Part shown: positions 22,170 through 30,710 of the stretch, piece by piece
Numbering within the stretch: the stretch's first letter is position 1
Layout: the number at the start of each line of letters is the position of its first letter
NCBI RefSeq assembly: GCF_030693485.1
Contig: NZ_JAUYAN010000180.1
Span: 1-64,000, forward strand
Length of the DNA stretch: 64,000 nt
DNA from: Bradyrhizobium sp.
Lineage (GTDB): Bacteria; Pseudomonadota; Alphaproteobacteria; Rhizobiales; Xanthobacteraceae
Reading direction: 5' to 3'
Translations under genes and position numbers: made by a program
Notes under the pieces: generated by a model
Databases searched by the model: none
The model's input: the letters and a program-made list of their open reading frames with translations, nothing else
Told to the model about the DNA's origin: nothing

Positions 22170-22616
22170 ATGCAGAACCACGACCTTTCCGCCGACCAAG
22201 TCCGCGACCTGCGCGCGCTGGCCGGCATGATTATCCCGCCGAGCGCGGCCTATGACGTGCCGGGAGCCGACGACGAGAAGATATTCAACGATATCCTGCG
22301 CAGCCTCGAGCGCGACCGCGACGACATCCGTCGCGCATTGTCGCATCTGGCCGCGATCGGCGGATGCGCCTTCGCCGACCTGGAGGCGGAGCGCCGCACC
22401 GAAGTAGCAGCCGCTTTTCGCGAGGTCGGCGGTGCGCCGTTGGCTGCGTTGGTCCGCGTGGTGCTGCTTTGCTACTACCGCGACGACCGGGTGATGCGAT
22501 CGCTTGGCCAGGAAGCACGTCCGCCGTTTCCCAAAGGGCATGTGGTGGAGCAGGGCGACTGGTCGCTGCTCGATCCGGTTCGCGCCCGGCCGCCGATGTA
22601 CCGCACGGTCGATTGA
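22170..22616 (+). CDS. gluconate 2-dehydrogenase subunit 3-like small protein, probable partner of the GMC subunit
   Basis: LSADQVRDLRALAGMIIPPSAAYDVPGADD; 11-bp gap after the GMC gene. Confidence 0.6.
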   Translation: MQNHDLSADQVRDLRALAGMIIPPSAAYDVPGADDEKIFNDILRSLERDRDDIRRALSHLAAIGGCAFADLEAERRTEVAAAFREVGGAPLAALVRVVLLCYYRDDRVMRSLGQEARPPFPKGHVVEQGDWSLLDPVRARPPMYRTVD

Positions 22617-22782
22617 GCGAAACCGCCGCGCGTTAAGACGGCGCGGCTGCGGGCCCAGGTCTTCGCCGTCTTCTGGCGTTCTGCTGTGGCAATGCTATGC
22701 CGGCCGACCAACATGTCTGTGCTCGTCTTGACAGTTCTATAATAGAACTTTATCGTTGAATCCTTGCGCCGGGAGAGCAGCC

Positions 22783-23520
22783 TTGCAGAAGAGAAACGCG
22801 ACGGTGGCTGTGATCGGCGCCGGTGACTTCATCGGCAGCGAGATCGCGAAGAAGTTTGCCTCGGAAGGATTCACGGTGTTCGCCGGGCGCCGCAACGGCG
22901 CCAAGCTCGAACCGCTGGTCAAGGAGATCCAGGCGTCCGGGGGCGAAATTCACGCGAGGTCGCTCGATGCGCGCAAGGAGGAGGAAATTACCTCCTTCCT
23001 CGGCGATGCCAACAAGCATGCTCCGCTCGAGGTCTGCATCTTCAACGTCGGCGCCAACGTCAATTTCCCGATTCTGGAGACCACCGAACGGGTGTTCCGC
23101 AAGGTGTGGGAAATGGCCTGCTATTCCGGCTTTCTCGCCGGCCGCGAGGCTGCGCGTCTGATGTTGCCGAGGGGCAAGGGCAACATCTTCTTCACCGGTG
23201 CGACCGCCAGCCTGCGCGGCGGATCGGGCTATGCCGCGTTCGCCAGCGCCAAGTTCGGCCTGCGCGCCGTTGCGCAAGCGACCGCGCGTGAGCTGGGTCC
23301 GAAAAACATCCATGTCGCCCACCTCATCATCGATTCCGGCGTCGACACCGAATGGGTGCGCCAGCGGCGGATCGAGGCGCTGGGACCCGATGCGCTCGAC
23401 AATCCCGACCTCCTGATGCCGCCGTCGTCGGTCGCGGAATCCTACTGGTTGCTGTATCAGCAACCGCGCAGCGCCTGGACGTTCGAACTGGAGATACGCC
23501 CCTTCGGCGAGAAGTGGTAA
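22783..23520 (+). CDS. SDR family oxidoreductase
   Basis: VAVIGAGDFIGSEIAKKFASEGFTVFAGRR; TTG start at 22783 with GGGAGA assumed (track start 22756). Confidence 0.8.
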   Translation: MQKRNATVAVIGAGDFIGSEIAKKFASEGFTVFAGRRNGAKLEPLVKEIQASGGEIHARSLDARKEEEITSFLGDANKHAPLEVCIFNVGANVNFPILETTERVFRKVWEMACYSGFLAGREAARLMLPRGKGNIFFTGATASLRGGSGYAAFASAKFGLRAVAQATARELGPKNIHVAHLIIDSGVDTEWVRQRRIEALGPDALDNPDLLMPPSSVAESYWLLYQQPRSAWTFELEIRPFGEKW

Positions 23521-23525
23521 CCATC

Positions 23526-23668
23526 ACTCCCCTCCCTCCACGCGCCCTTGCGCGTGGCGGGGAGAGGTCGGGGGTGGGGGGTGCCCCGGCAAATTCGCTG
23601 ACAGTTGTACGCGCGAATAGACCCCCCACCCCCGACCCCTCCCCACCGCTTCGCGAGGGGAGGGAGAA
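23526..23668. repeat. G/C-rich palindromic intergenic repeat
   Basis: GGGGAGAGGTCGGGGGTGGGGGGT (23559-23582) versus ACCCCCCACCCCCGACCCCTCCCC (23621-23644): 24-nt inverted repeat with one mismatch, outer arms extend pairing. Confidence 0.85.
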
Positions 23669-23729
23669 GATATTCTTTGATTGCTATAGGCTTGCCGGGA
23701 AACAATTTGAAAAACCATCGGAGGAATTC

Positions 23730-24737
23730 GTGAAAACAGCCATCACTGAAATGTTCGGCATCGCGCACCCCATCATTCAGGGCGGCATGCATTATGTCGG
23801 CTTCGCCGAACTGGCGTCGGCGGTGTCGAATGCCGGCGGCCTTGGCATCATTACCGGTCTGACGCAGCGGACGCCGGAATTGCTGGCAAAGGAGATCGCG
23901 CGTTGCCACGACATGACGGACAAGCCGTTCGGCGTGAACCTGACCTTCCTGCCTGCCTTCACGACGCCGCCTTATCCGGAATACATCGCCGCCATCCGGG
24001 AAGGCGGCATCAAGATCGTTGAAACCGCAGGCCGAAGCCCCGAGCAATACATGCCGGCGCTCAAGGCGGGAGGTATCAAGGTCATCCACAAATGCACCTC
24101 GGTCCGTCACTCGCTGAAGGCCGAGGCGATCGGCTGCGATGCGGTCAGCGTCGATGGCTTCGAGTGCGGCGGACATCCCGGTGAAGACGACATGCCGAAC
24201 ATGATCCTGCTGCCGCGCGCCGCCGAGGAATTGAAGATTCCCTTCGTGGCGTCGGGCGGCATGGCCGACGCGCGCAGCCTGGTGGCGGTACTGGCGATGG
24301 GCGCGGCCGGCATGAACATGGGCACGCGCTTCATGGCGACCAGGGAGGCGCCGATCCACGACAACGTCAAGAAGGCGCTGGTGGCGGCCTCCGAACTCGA
24401 CACCCGCCTGGTCATGCGGGCGCTCAGGAACACCGAGCGGGTACTGAAGAACAAGGCCGTCGACCGGTTGCTGGAAATCGAGCGCGAGAAGGGTGCGAGC
24501 CTGAAGATCGCTGACATCCACGATCAGGTCGCCGGCGCCTATCCCAAGGTCATGATCGACGGCGATGTGGACGCGGGGGCCTGGAGCTGCGGCATGGTGG
24601 CCGGCCTGATCAACGATGTGCCAACCGTGAAGGAATTGATCGACCGCATCATGGCGGATGCCGAACGCATCATTCGTGACCGGCTGGTCGGTTTCCTCGA
24701 TGGCGCCGGACAGGAAAAATCGACGAAAGTCGCCTGA
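23730..24737 (+). CDS. nitronate monooxygenase / 2-nitropropane dioxygenase-like FMN enzyme
   Basis: IQGGMHYVGFAELASAVSNAGGLGIITG, GFECGGHPGEDD, VASGGMADARSLVAVLAMGAAGMNMGTRF; GTG start at 23730 after GGAGG. Confidence 0.88.
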   Translation: MKTAITEMFGIAHPIIQGGMHYVGFAELASAVSNAGGLGIITGLTQRTPELLAKEIARCHDMTDKPFGVNLTFLPAFTTPPYPEYIAAIREGGIKIVETAGRSPEQYMPALKAGGIKVIHKCTSVRHSLKAEAIGCDAVSVDGFECGGHPGEDDMPNMILLPRAAEELKIPFVASGGMADARSLVAVLAMGAAGMNMGTRFMATREAPIHDNVKKALVAASELDTRLVMRALRNTERVLKNKAVDRLLEIEREKGASLKIADIHDQVAGAYPKVMIDGDVDAGAWSCGMVAGLINDVPTVKELIDRIMADAERIIRDRLVGFLDGAGQEKSTKVA

Positions 24738-24770
24738 AGCGAAACGCATTTCCCCTTGAGGAGATTCCTG

Positions 24771-25544
24771 ATGACTGACTATGTGAAGACCGAAGTCGCG
24801 GCCGGGATCATGACGTTGACGCTGGCCCGGCCGGACAAGAAAAATGCGCTGAGCAGCGCGATGTACAGCGCCCTGTCGGACGGGCTCGAGCGCGCGGAGA
24901 AGGATCCGGAAATTCGTGTCGTCGTGTTCCAGGGCGACGGCGACAGCTTTACCGCCGGCAACGATCTCGCCGATTTCGCTGCCCAGGCGGCTAAAAAGGA
25001 TCGGGGCGAGAATCAGGCAGGCCGCTTCATCAGGAATTTGGGCAAAGCGACCAAGCCGCTGATCGCGGCCGTGCAGGGCAATGCCGTTGGCGTCGGCACC
25101 ACCATGCTGCTGCACTGCGATCTGGTCTTCCTGGCCGAGAGCGCGCGGCTGACCACGCCGTTCGTCAATCTCGCGCTGGTGCCCGAGGCGGCATCGAGCT
25201 GGTTGTTGCCGGCGCGGATTGGCCATGTCCGCGCCTACGCCATGTTCGCGCTCGGCGAGCCGCTCGATGCGGCGTCGGCGCTGGCCTGTGGTTTGGCCAA
25301 TGCGGTGGTACCGGCAACTGAACTGCGCGGCCGTGCGCGCGCGGCAGCCGAAGCCCTGACCAGGCGTCCACCCGGCGCGCTCAGTCACACCAAGGCCCTG
25401 ATGCGCGAGTTCGAAGCGATCGCCGCACGGATCGATCGCGAGAGCGTGGTCTTCGCGGAGCGGCTGCAGACCGCCGAGGCCCGCGAGGCGTTTACCGCGT
25501 TCGCCGAGCGCCGTCAGCCGAATTTCTCCAGCGCGGCGGGGTAG
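24771..25544 (+). CDS. enoyl-CoA hydratase/isomerase family protein
   Basis: LARPDKKNALSSAMYSAL, GDGDSFTAGNDLADF, AVQGNAVGVGTTMLLHCDLVF. Confidence 0.93.
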   Translation: MTDYVKTEVAAGIMTLTLARPDKKNALSSAMYSALSDGLERAEKDPEIRVVVFQGDGDSFTAGNDLADFAAQAAKKDRGENQAGRFIRNLGKATKPLIAAVQGNAVGVGTTMLLHCDLVFLAESARLTTPFVNLALVPEAASSWLLPARIGHVRAYAMFALGEPLDAASALACGLANAVVPATELRGRARAAAEALTRRPPGALSHTKALMREFEAIAARIDRESVVFAERLQTAEAREAFTAFAERRQPNFSSAAG

Positions 25545-25555
25545 TTGCGCGCAAG

Positions 25556-26052
25556 TGCAACCCCTGAGTCCCCGGTGCGACAAATTAACCCGTCGGGCAA
25601 GATTTCGCTTTTCCAGAAGGGCAAATCACCCGTACATTCTTGCCCGTCCCACCCGACAAGAGGGGCGGCTCGCGATCGTCACGAAACGCGCGGTGGGATG
25701 CGGTGGACGCGGATGCGCCTTTGACGAACGGCGCGGATGTGGATGGCGAAATAGTGTGGTTCTGACACCCCCGACGTCGGTGTCAAGCTTGCGGTCAGTC
25801 CCGCAGGTGACGGTGGCAATAGAGCTGGGCTCACCGGGGAGATCACTTATAAGCCTTACACCACTGCGCAGGGAAGGCCGGAGTGTTTCCGCTGAACCTG
25901 TATGCTCGTGTGCGCCTACTCGTACACTTTTTGCACACGAGACCGCGGGTGCAGCGCGCACCCGGTCTTCCCTGCGCCCTCTCGTTTTGGAGGGCAAACG
26001 ATCTGGAAAACTTCGGGCGTATCGCGCCGCGAGATCGCGGACGCGTATCCTC
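25556..26052. repeat. structured intergenic repeat element with nested palindromes (possible structured RNA)
   Basis: outer GCGCAGGGAAG (25866-25876)/CTTCCCTGCGC (25967-25977), inner CTCGTGTGC (25905-25913)/GCACACGAG (25933-25941), CGGGTGC (25946-25952)/GCACCCG (25958-25964); no convincing CDS. Confidence 0.6.
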
Positions 26053-26084
26053 GCTGTTTTACAGCTGAATCCGAAACTCACCCC

Positions 26085-26262
26085 ACGTCGTCCCGGACAA
26101 GTGAGCGGTAGCGAACGCCGATCCGGGACCCAAACCGCGTTGTGCCCTCGATATAGCGCGATGGATGACGCAAATCTTCGCCAGGCTAACGCCGGTGGCT
26201 ATCGGTCCCTGCTTTCGCAGGGACGACGCGGAGATATCGTTGCGTAGTCCCGGATGGAGCGC
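26085..26262. repeat. REP-like intergenic repeat
   Basis: gtcgtcccggacaagtgagcg...gccgatccgggaccc and ...ggtccctgctttcgcagggacgacgcgg: short palindromes in non-coding sequence. Confidence 0.5.
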
Positions 26263-26267
26263 TTGCG

Positions 26268-27149
26268 TCAACACGGATCGGCAGCGAAGTTCTTCTTCAG
26301 CACCTCGAACACCGACGCCGTGTCCTGCTCACCCAGCCCCATGGCCATTGCCTGCGCATAGACCGGCTGCGTCAACGTAAACAGCGGAGTGGCACAGCCG
26401 ACAGCGGCGGCGAATTCGGCGATAATCGCCATGTCCTTCTCCCACATCGAGACCTTCATGGTCGCAGGCGCGTAAACGCCTTCGACCATCATCGGCGCGC
26501 GCATCTGAAACATTCGCGAGCCGCCGGCGCCGGGACCAACCATGTCGACCACCAACTTCGGATCGAGCCCGGCGCATTGCGCCAGCAGCATCGCTTCGGC
26601 GGTGGCGACGTTGTGAATGGCGACCAGATGATTGGCGATGAATTTCATCCGGCTGCCATTGCCGTAGGCGCCGAGATCGGCGCTTTGCCTGGCGAAATCG
26701 GCAAACAGGCCGGCGCAACTTGCAATGGCCGGGCTGTCGCCGCTGGCGTAGACGACGAGATCGCGGGCTTTCGCCTGTGCGCCGGTTCCGCTCAGCGGAC
26801 AATCCAGCGCAATGTGCCCGGCCTGCTTCAGGATTTCTTCGCAACGGAGCTTGTCGGCGATGGTGAGCGTAGAGAGTTCGGCCACAATCCGCGGCGGCGC
26901 ACCGGAGTTGGCAATGCGCTGCGCGACATTCTCAACTGCTTCGGGGCTGGGCAGGGTGGTCATGATAACAGGCGCGTCCAGCGCGACCTGCGCGCTGTCA
27001 TCGGCGATCGTGACACCGGCCAGCGCGAGCTCGGCGCATCGCGCGGCGTCAATGTCAAAGCCGATGACGCGCCACCCGCGTTCGACCAGATTGCGGGCGA
27101 TCGCGCCGCCCATGATGCCAAGCCCGACGATTCCAACGGTCTTGTCCAT
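26268..27149 (-). CDS. NAD(P)-dependent beta-hydroxyacid dehydrogenase (3-hydroxyisobutyrate dehydrogenase family)
   Basis: TVGIVGLGIMGGAIARNLVERGWRVIGFD, DCPLSGTGAQAKARDLVVYASGD; start trimmed to MDKTVG. Confidence 0.9.
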   Translation of the reverse strand: MDKTVGIVGLGIMGGAIARNLVERGWRVIGFDIDAARCAELALAGVTIADDSAQVALDAPVIMTTLPSPEAVENVAQRIANSGAPPRIVAELSTLTIADKLRCEEILKQAGHIALDCPLSGTGAQAKARDLVVYASGDSPAIASCAGLFADFARQSADLGAYGNGSRMKFIANHLVAIHNVATAEAMLLAQCAGLDPKLVVDMVGPGAGGSRMFQMRAPMMVEGVYAPATMKVSMWEKDMAIIAEFAAAVGCATPLFTLTQPVYAQAMAMGLGEQDTASVFEVLKKNFAADPC

Positions 27150-27319
27150 CAGCGCTCGCTCCCTATGCCGGCCACGCCTTGAATAGTTGGTGATCAGGCG
27201 ATAAACAATCATCAGATAGCTTCGACGGGTCAAGCAGGTTTCGCTCCGATCGGCCGCATCTTGAGACCGCGATGAGCGGCGGGATAGCAGGGAATGCTGA
27301 AATGGGAGGTGTTGGCGAA

Positions 27320-28522
27320 ATGCCAAAGACAAGTCCGCTCGCGGACATCAGCCTCTATGCCGCCATGATTGAACGTGCCAGGGCGCTGGTTCCGCGTTTG
27401 CGCGATCGTGCCTTTAAAACCGAGGAGCTGCGGCGCCTGCCGCCGGAGACCGAACGCGATCTGCATGATGCCGGTCTGTTCCGGATCGTGCAGCCGAAGC
27501 GGGTCGGCGGCGCCGAACTTGATTACGTCGCACTGGTCGATTGCGCCGATGTGCTGGCGCAGGGCGATGCGTCGGTGGCCTGGAATTTCGCCAATCTCGC
27601 CAGCCATCACTGGATGCTCGGCATGTTCGACAGGCGTGCCCAGGATCTGGTCTGGAGCAAGCACCCTGACGCGCTGATCGCATCCTCCTTCATCTTTCCC
27701 TCCGGCCGTGCCAGCAAGGTCGACGGCGGATATAGGCTGCGGGGTCACTGGCCGTTTTCCTCCGGCGTGAATTCGAGCGAATGGAACATGCTTGGTGGCG
27801 TCGTCTCATCGGACGATGAAGCCGATGGCATCGAATACCGGATCTTCCTGCTCCACAAGGACGACTACAAGGTCACCGACACCTGGAATGCGAGCGGATT
27901 GCGGGGGACGGGATCGAACGATGTCGAAGTCATCGATGTCTTCGTCGCCGAACCGATGACGGTGGCGGTGGGCGATCTTTCGGGCGGTCCGACCCCCGGA
28001 AGCCCGGACAATCCTGATGCGCTCTATGCGCTGCCGGTATTCTCGCTGTTTCCCTATGTGCTGTCAGGCGCGGCGCTGGGCAATGCGCAGGCCTGCCTCG
28101 ACGACTATATCGACATCACGCGCCATCGCGCCTCGACCTATAATCGCGCCAAGCTCGGCGACTTCCAGAGCACCCAGATCAAGATTGCCGAGGCTTCCGC
28201 CAAGATCGATGCCGCCCGCCTGATCATGCGTTCGAGATGTATCGAGGCGATGGCAGATGCGCGCTCCGGCCACATCCCGAGCATTGCCGCCAAGACCAGG
28301 TTGCGGCGCGACGGGGCCTATTCCGTCAATCTCTGTACCGAGGCGGTATCGCTGCTGTCGTCCGCGAGCGGCGCGCGCGGCCTGTTCACGACCGGCGCCT
28401 TGCAGCGGCAGTTTCGCGATGCCCACGCCATCAATTCGCACCTTGCGTTCAATTTCGATGCGGCTGGCACCAATTACGGCCGCGTGGCGCTCGGCCTGCC
28501 CTCCGAAAACCTGACGCTTTGA
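27320..28522 (+). CDS. acyl-CoA dehydrogenase-fold flavin-dependent monooxygenase (class D; HsaA/HpaB-like oxygenase component)
   Basis: LHDAGLFRIVQPKRVGGAELDYVALVDCADVLAQGDASVAWNFANLASHHWM; GGAGG before ATG at 27320; followed by a flavin reductase. Confidence 0.82.
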   Translation: MPKTSPLADISLYAAMIERARALVPRLRDRAFKTEELRRLPPETERDLHDAGLFRIVQPKRVGGAELDYVALVDCADVLAQGDASVAWNFANLASHHWMLGMFDRRAQDLVWSKHPDALIASSFIFPSGRASKVDGGYRLRGHWPFSSGVNSSEWNMLGGVVSSDDEADGIEYRIFLLHKDDYKVTDTWNASGLRGTGSNDVEVIDVFVAEPMTVAVGDLSGGPTPGSPDNPDALYALPVFSLFPYVLSGAALGNAQACLDDYIDITRHRASTYNRAKLGDFQSTQIKIAEASAKIDAARLIMRSRCIEAMADARSGHIPSIAAKTRLRRDGAYSVNLCTEAVSLLSSASGARGLFTTGALQRQFRDAHAINSHLAFNFDAAGTNYGRVALGLPSENLTL

Positions 28523-28532
28523 GGCTCGGGGG

Positions 28533-29087
28533 ATGACCGACGCACCCAAGCATCCGATCCATCCAGATCCGGCCAATGAGCTGGCCAGCGACAGCTCGGT
28601 GATCGATCCCAGGGATTTCCGCAATGCGCTCGGCACCTACGCCACCGGCGTCACCATCATCACGGCGGTTGCGGCCGATGGCAAGCCCTATGGGCTGACC
28701 TGCAATTCGTTCGCCTCGGTGTCGCTGAACCCGCCGCTGGTGCTGTGGAGCCTCGGAATGTTTTCGCAGGGGCTGAGCACGTTCCAGAACGCCAGTCATT
28801 TTACCGTCAACGTGCTGGGCGCATCGCAGCAGGCGCTCGCCAACAGATTCGCGAAATCCTCGGAAGACAAATTCGCAGGCGTGGAATGGACGCCGGGCCT
28901 TGGCAATGCGCCCGTTCTCGCGGACAGCGTCGCGAATTTCCAGTGCCGTGCGGCCAATCGATACTACGGCGGCGATCACGTCATCTTCCTGGGCGCCGTC
29001 GAGGCCTATGCCTACAACCCGCAGGAGCCGCTGTTGTTTGCCCGCGGCAGCTACGGCCGGTTTCTCAAGCCCGACGGCTCCTCATGA
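28533..29087 (+). CDS. flavin reductase family protein
   Basis: DFRNALGTYATGVTIITAVAADGKPYGLTCNSFASVSLNPPLVLWSL. Confidence 0.93.
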   Translation: MTDAPKHPIHPDPANELASDSSVIDPRDFRNALGTYATGVTIITAVAADGKPYGLTCNSFASVSLNPPLVLWSLGMFSQGLSTFQNASHFTVNVLGASQQALANRFAKSSEDKFAGVEWTPGLGNAPVLADSVANFQCRAANRYYGGDHVIFLGAVEAYAYNPQEPLLFARGSYGRFLKPDGSS

Positions 29088-29782
29088 ATAAAGCCGTGCC
29101 AAAGCGCGCCCGCGCGAAGCAGAAGCGGCTTTCGCCTGACGACCGCCGCAGGGAGTTCGTGGCCAAGGCCACGGAATTTTTCTCGGAGGAGGGATTCGAC
29201 GGCGGGACCCGCGATCTGGCGCGGCGGCTCGGCGTGACGCAGCCGCTGCTGTATCGCTATTTTCCGAGCAAGGACGACCTGATCAAGGAGGTCTATCGCA
29301 CCGTCTACCTGGAGCCGTTCGACGCGGGCTGGGAGAAGCTGCTCACCGACCGAACACGGCCGCTGCGCGAGCGGTTGCAGGAGTTCTATCAAGCCTACAC
29401 CGATGTAATCTTCACCCGCAGATGGCTTCGGATCTACTTCTATGCGGGCCTGAAGGGACTCGACATCAATCGCTGGTACATCGGGGTGGTGGAGGACAAG
29501 ATTCTGTCGCGTATCGTCAGTGAGTGCCGCCATGAAGTGGGGCTGCCGCAGCAGGGCAAGCCGACCGCGCCCGAGCTCGAGATGGCCTGGGTCCTCCAAA
29601 GCGGGATCTTCTATTACGGGGTTCGCAAATACATTTTCGACTCCCCGGTGCTCGAAGACAAGCGCCAGATGATCGGCAATGCGCTGAATGTCTTTCTAAC
29701 AGGATTCGCACAGGTTTTCTCGGCCGCCGGCGGGCCTGCGCGCGCAACGGTGAAAGCGACTGGAAGAGTGGCGCTGGCATGA
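29084..29782 (+). CDS. TetR/AcrR family transcriptional regulator
   Basis: FVAKATEFFSEEGFDGGTRDLARRLGVTQPLLYRYFPSKDDLIKEVYR; start at 29084 overlapping the reductase stop. Confidence 0.92.
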   Translation: MNKAVPKRARAKQKRLSPDDRRREFVAKATEFFSEEGFDGGTRDLARRLGVTQPLLYRYFPSKDDLIKEVYRTVYLEPFDAGWEKLLTDRTRPLRERLQEFYQAYTDVIFTRRWLRIYFYAGLKGLDINRWYIGVVEDKILSRIVSECRHEVGLPQQGKPTAPELEMAWVLQSGIFYYGVRKYIFDSPVLEDKRQMIGNALNVFLTGFAQVFSAAGGPARATVKATGRVALA

Positions 29783-29807
29783 TCCGTTCGTTCCTGCGCA
29801 GGTGCAG

Positions 29808-30683
29808 TTACGCTCCCGACATTTCCGCCCGGTACCAGTCGCCGATCTCGCTGGCGGTCATCAGCGCGACGCCGTCATGGCCGATGACATAGTCGAGCAG
29901 CGCTTCCAGATATTTGATGCGATGCGGAACGCCGGTGATGTAGGGGTGAATCGAGATCGCCATGACCCGGGCATTGTCGGCGCCTTCGAGGTACAGCCGG
30001 TCGAACTGGTCGGTGCAGCGCTGCAGGAATTGCTCGGACGTCAGATGCTGCAGCGCGTGGATGACGATGTCATTGGTTTCAACCGAGTAGGGAATGGTGG
30101 TGATGGTGCCATGCGGCGTCGCGATGTCCTGCGGAAGATCGTCGATCACCCAGTCCGCGACATATTCAATGCCGTTGAGGCGCAGCAGATCGAGGGTTTC
30201 CTCGGTCTCCGTCAGCCCCGGACTTTCCCACGACCGCGGCGGCTTGCCGGTGAAGTCAGCGATGGTCTCGACCGACCGCCTGATCGCATCGGCCTGATTG
30301 TCGAGTTTGTGCATCGGGCCCTGAACGAAGCCGTGGCCCATGAATTCGAAACCGGCTTCAAGCGCGGCCGATGCGACGCGGGGGTAAGAGTGGCAGACGT
30401 TGGCGTTCAGCGCCAGGGTCACCGGCATGTTGCGGTCAGTCAGCGCCTTGAACTGCCGCCAGAAGCCGGCGCGCATGCCGTATTCGTGCCACGACCAGTT
30501 CGGCACGTCCGGCAACAGCGGCTGTCCCATCGGCGGGCTAAGTACGGTTCGCGGCATGGCGTTCTCGATCCGCCACTCCTCGACATTGAGGATGACCCAT
30601 ACCGCCAGTCTCTTGCCGCCGGGCAGCTTGAGTCTCGGCCGGTCGACCTGCGCCTGATAGGGTATGCGATCGGTCAGAGCCAC
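29808..30683 (-). CDS. polysaccharide deacetylase family protein (PuuE-like)
   Basis: LALNANVCHSYPRVASAALEAGFEFMGHGFVQGPMH, DWVIDDLP. Confidence 0.85.
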   Translation of the reverse strand: MALTDRIPYQAQVDRPRLKLPGGKRLAVWVILNVEEWRIENAMPRTVLSPPMGQPLLPDVPNWSWHEYGMRAGFWRQFKALTDRNMPVTLALNANVCHSYPRVASAALEAGFEFMGHGFVQGPMHKLDNQADAIRRSVETIADFTGKPPRSWESPGLTETEETLDLLRLNGIEYVADWVIDDLPQDIATPHGTITTIPYSVETNDIVIHALQHLTSEQFLQRCTDQFDRLYLEGADNARVMAISIHPYITGVPHRIKYLEALLDYVIGHDGVALMTASEIGDWYRAEMSGA

Positions 30684-30710
30684 GGCGCGCCTCTCAAATG
30701 GATTGGCAGA

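Noticed and set aside
25555-26247. 230-aa ORF and other small ORFs in the repeat island
   Set aside because: Arg/Ser/Pro-rich translations, region dominated by palindromic repeats; better explained as non-coding.
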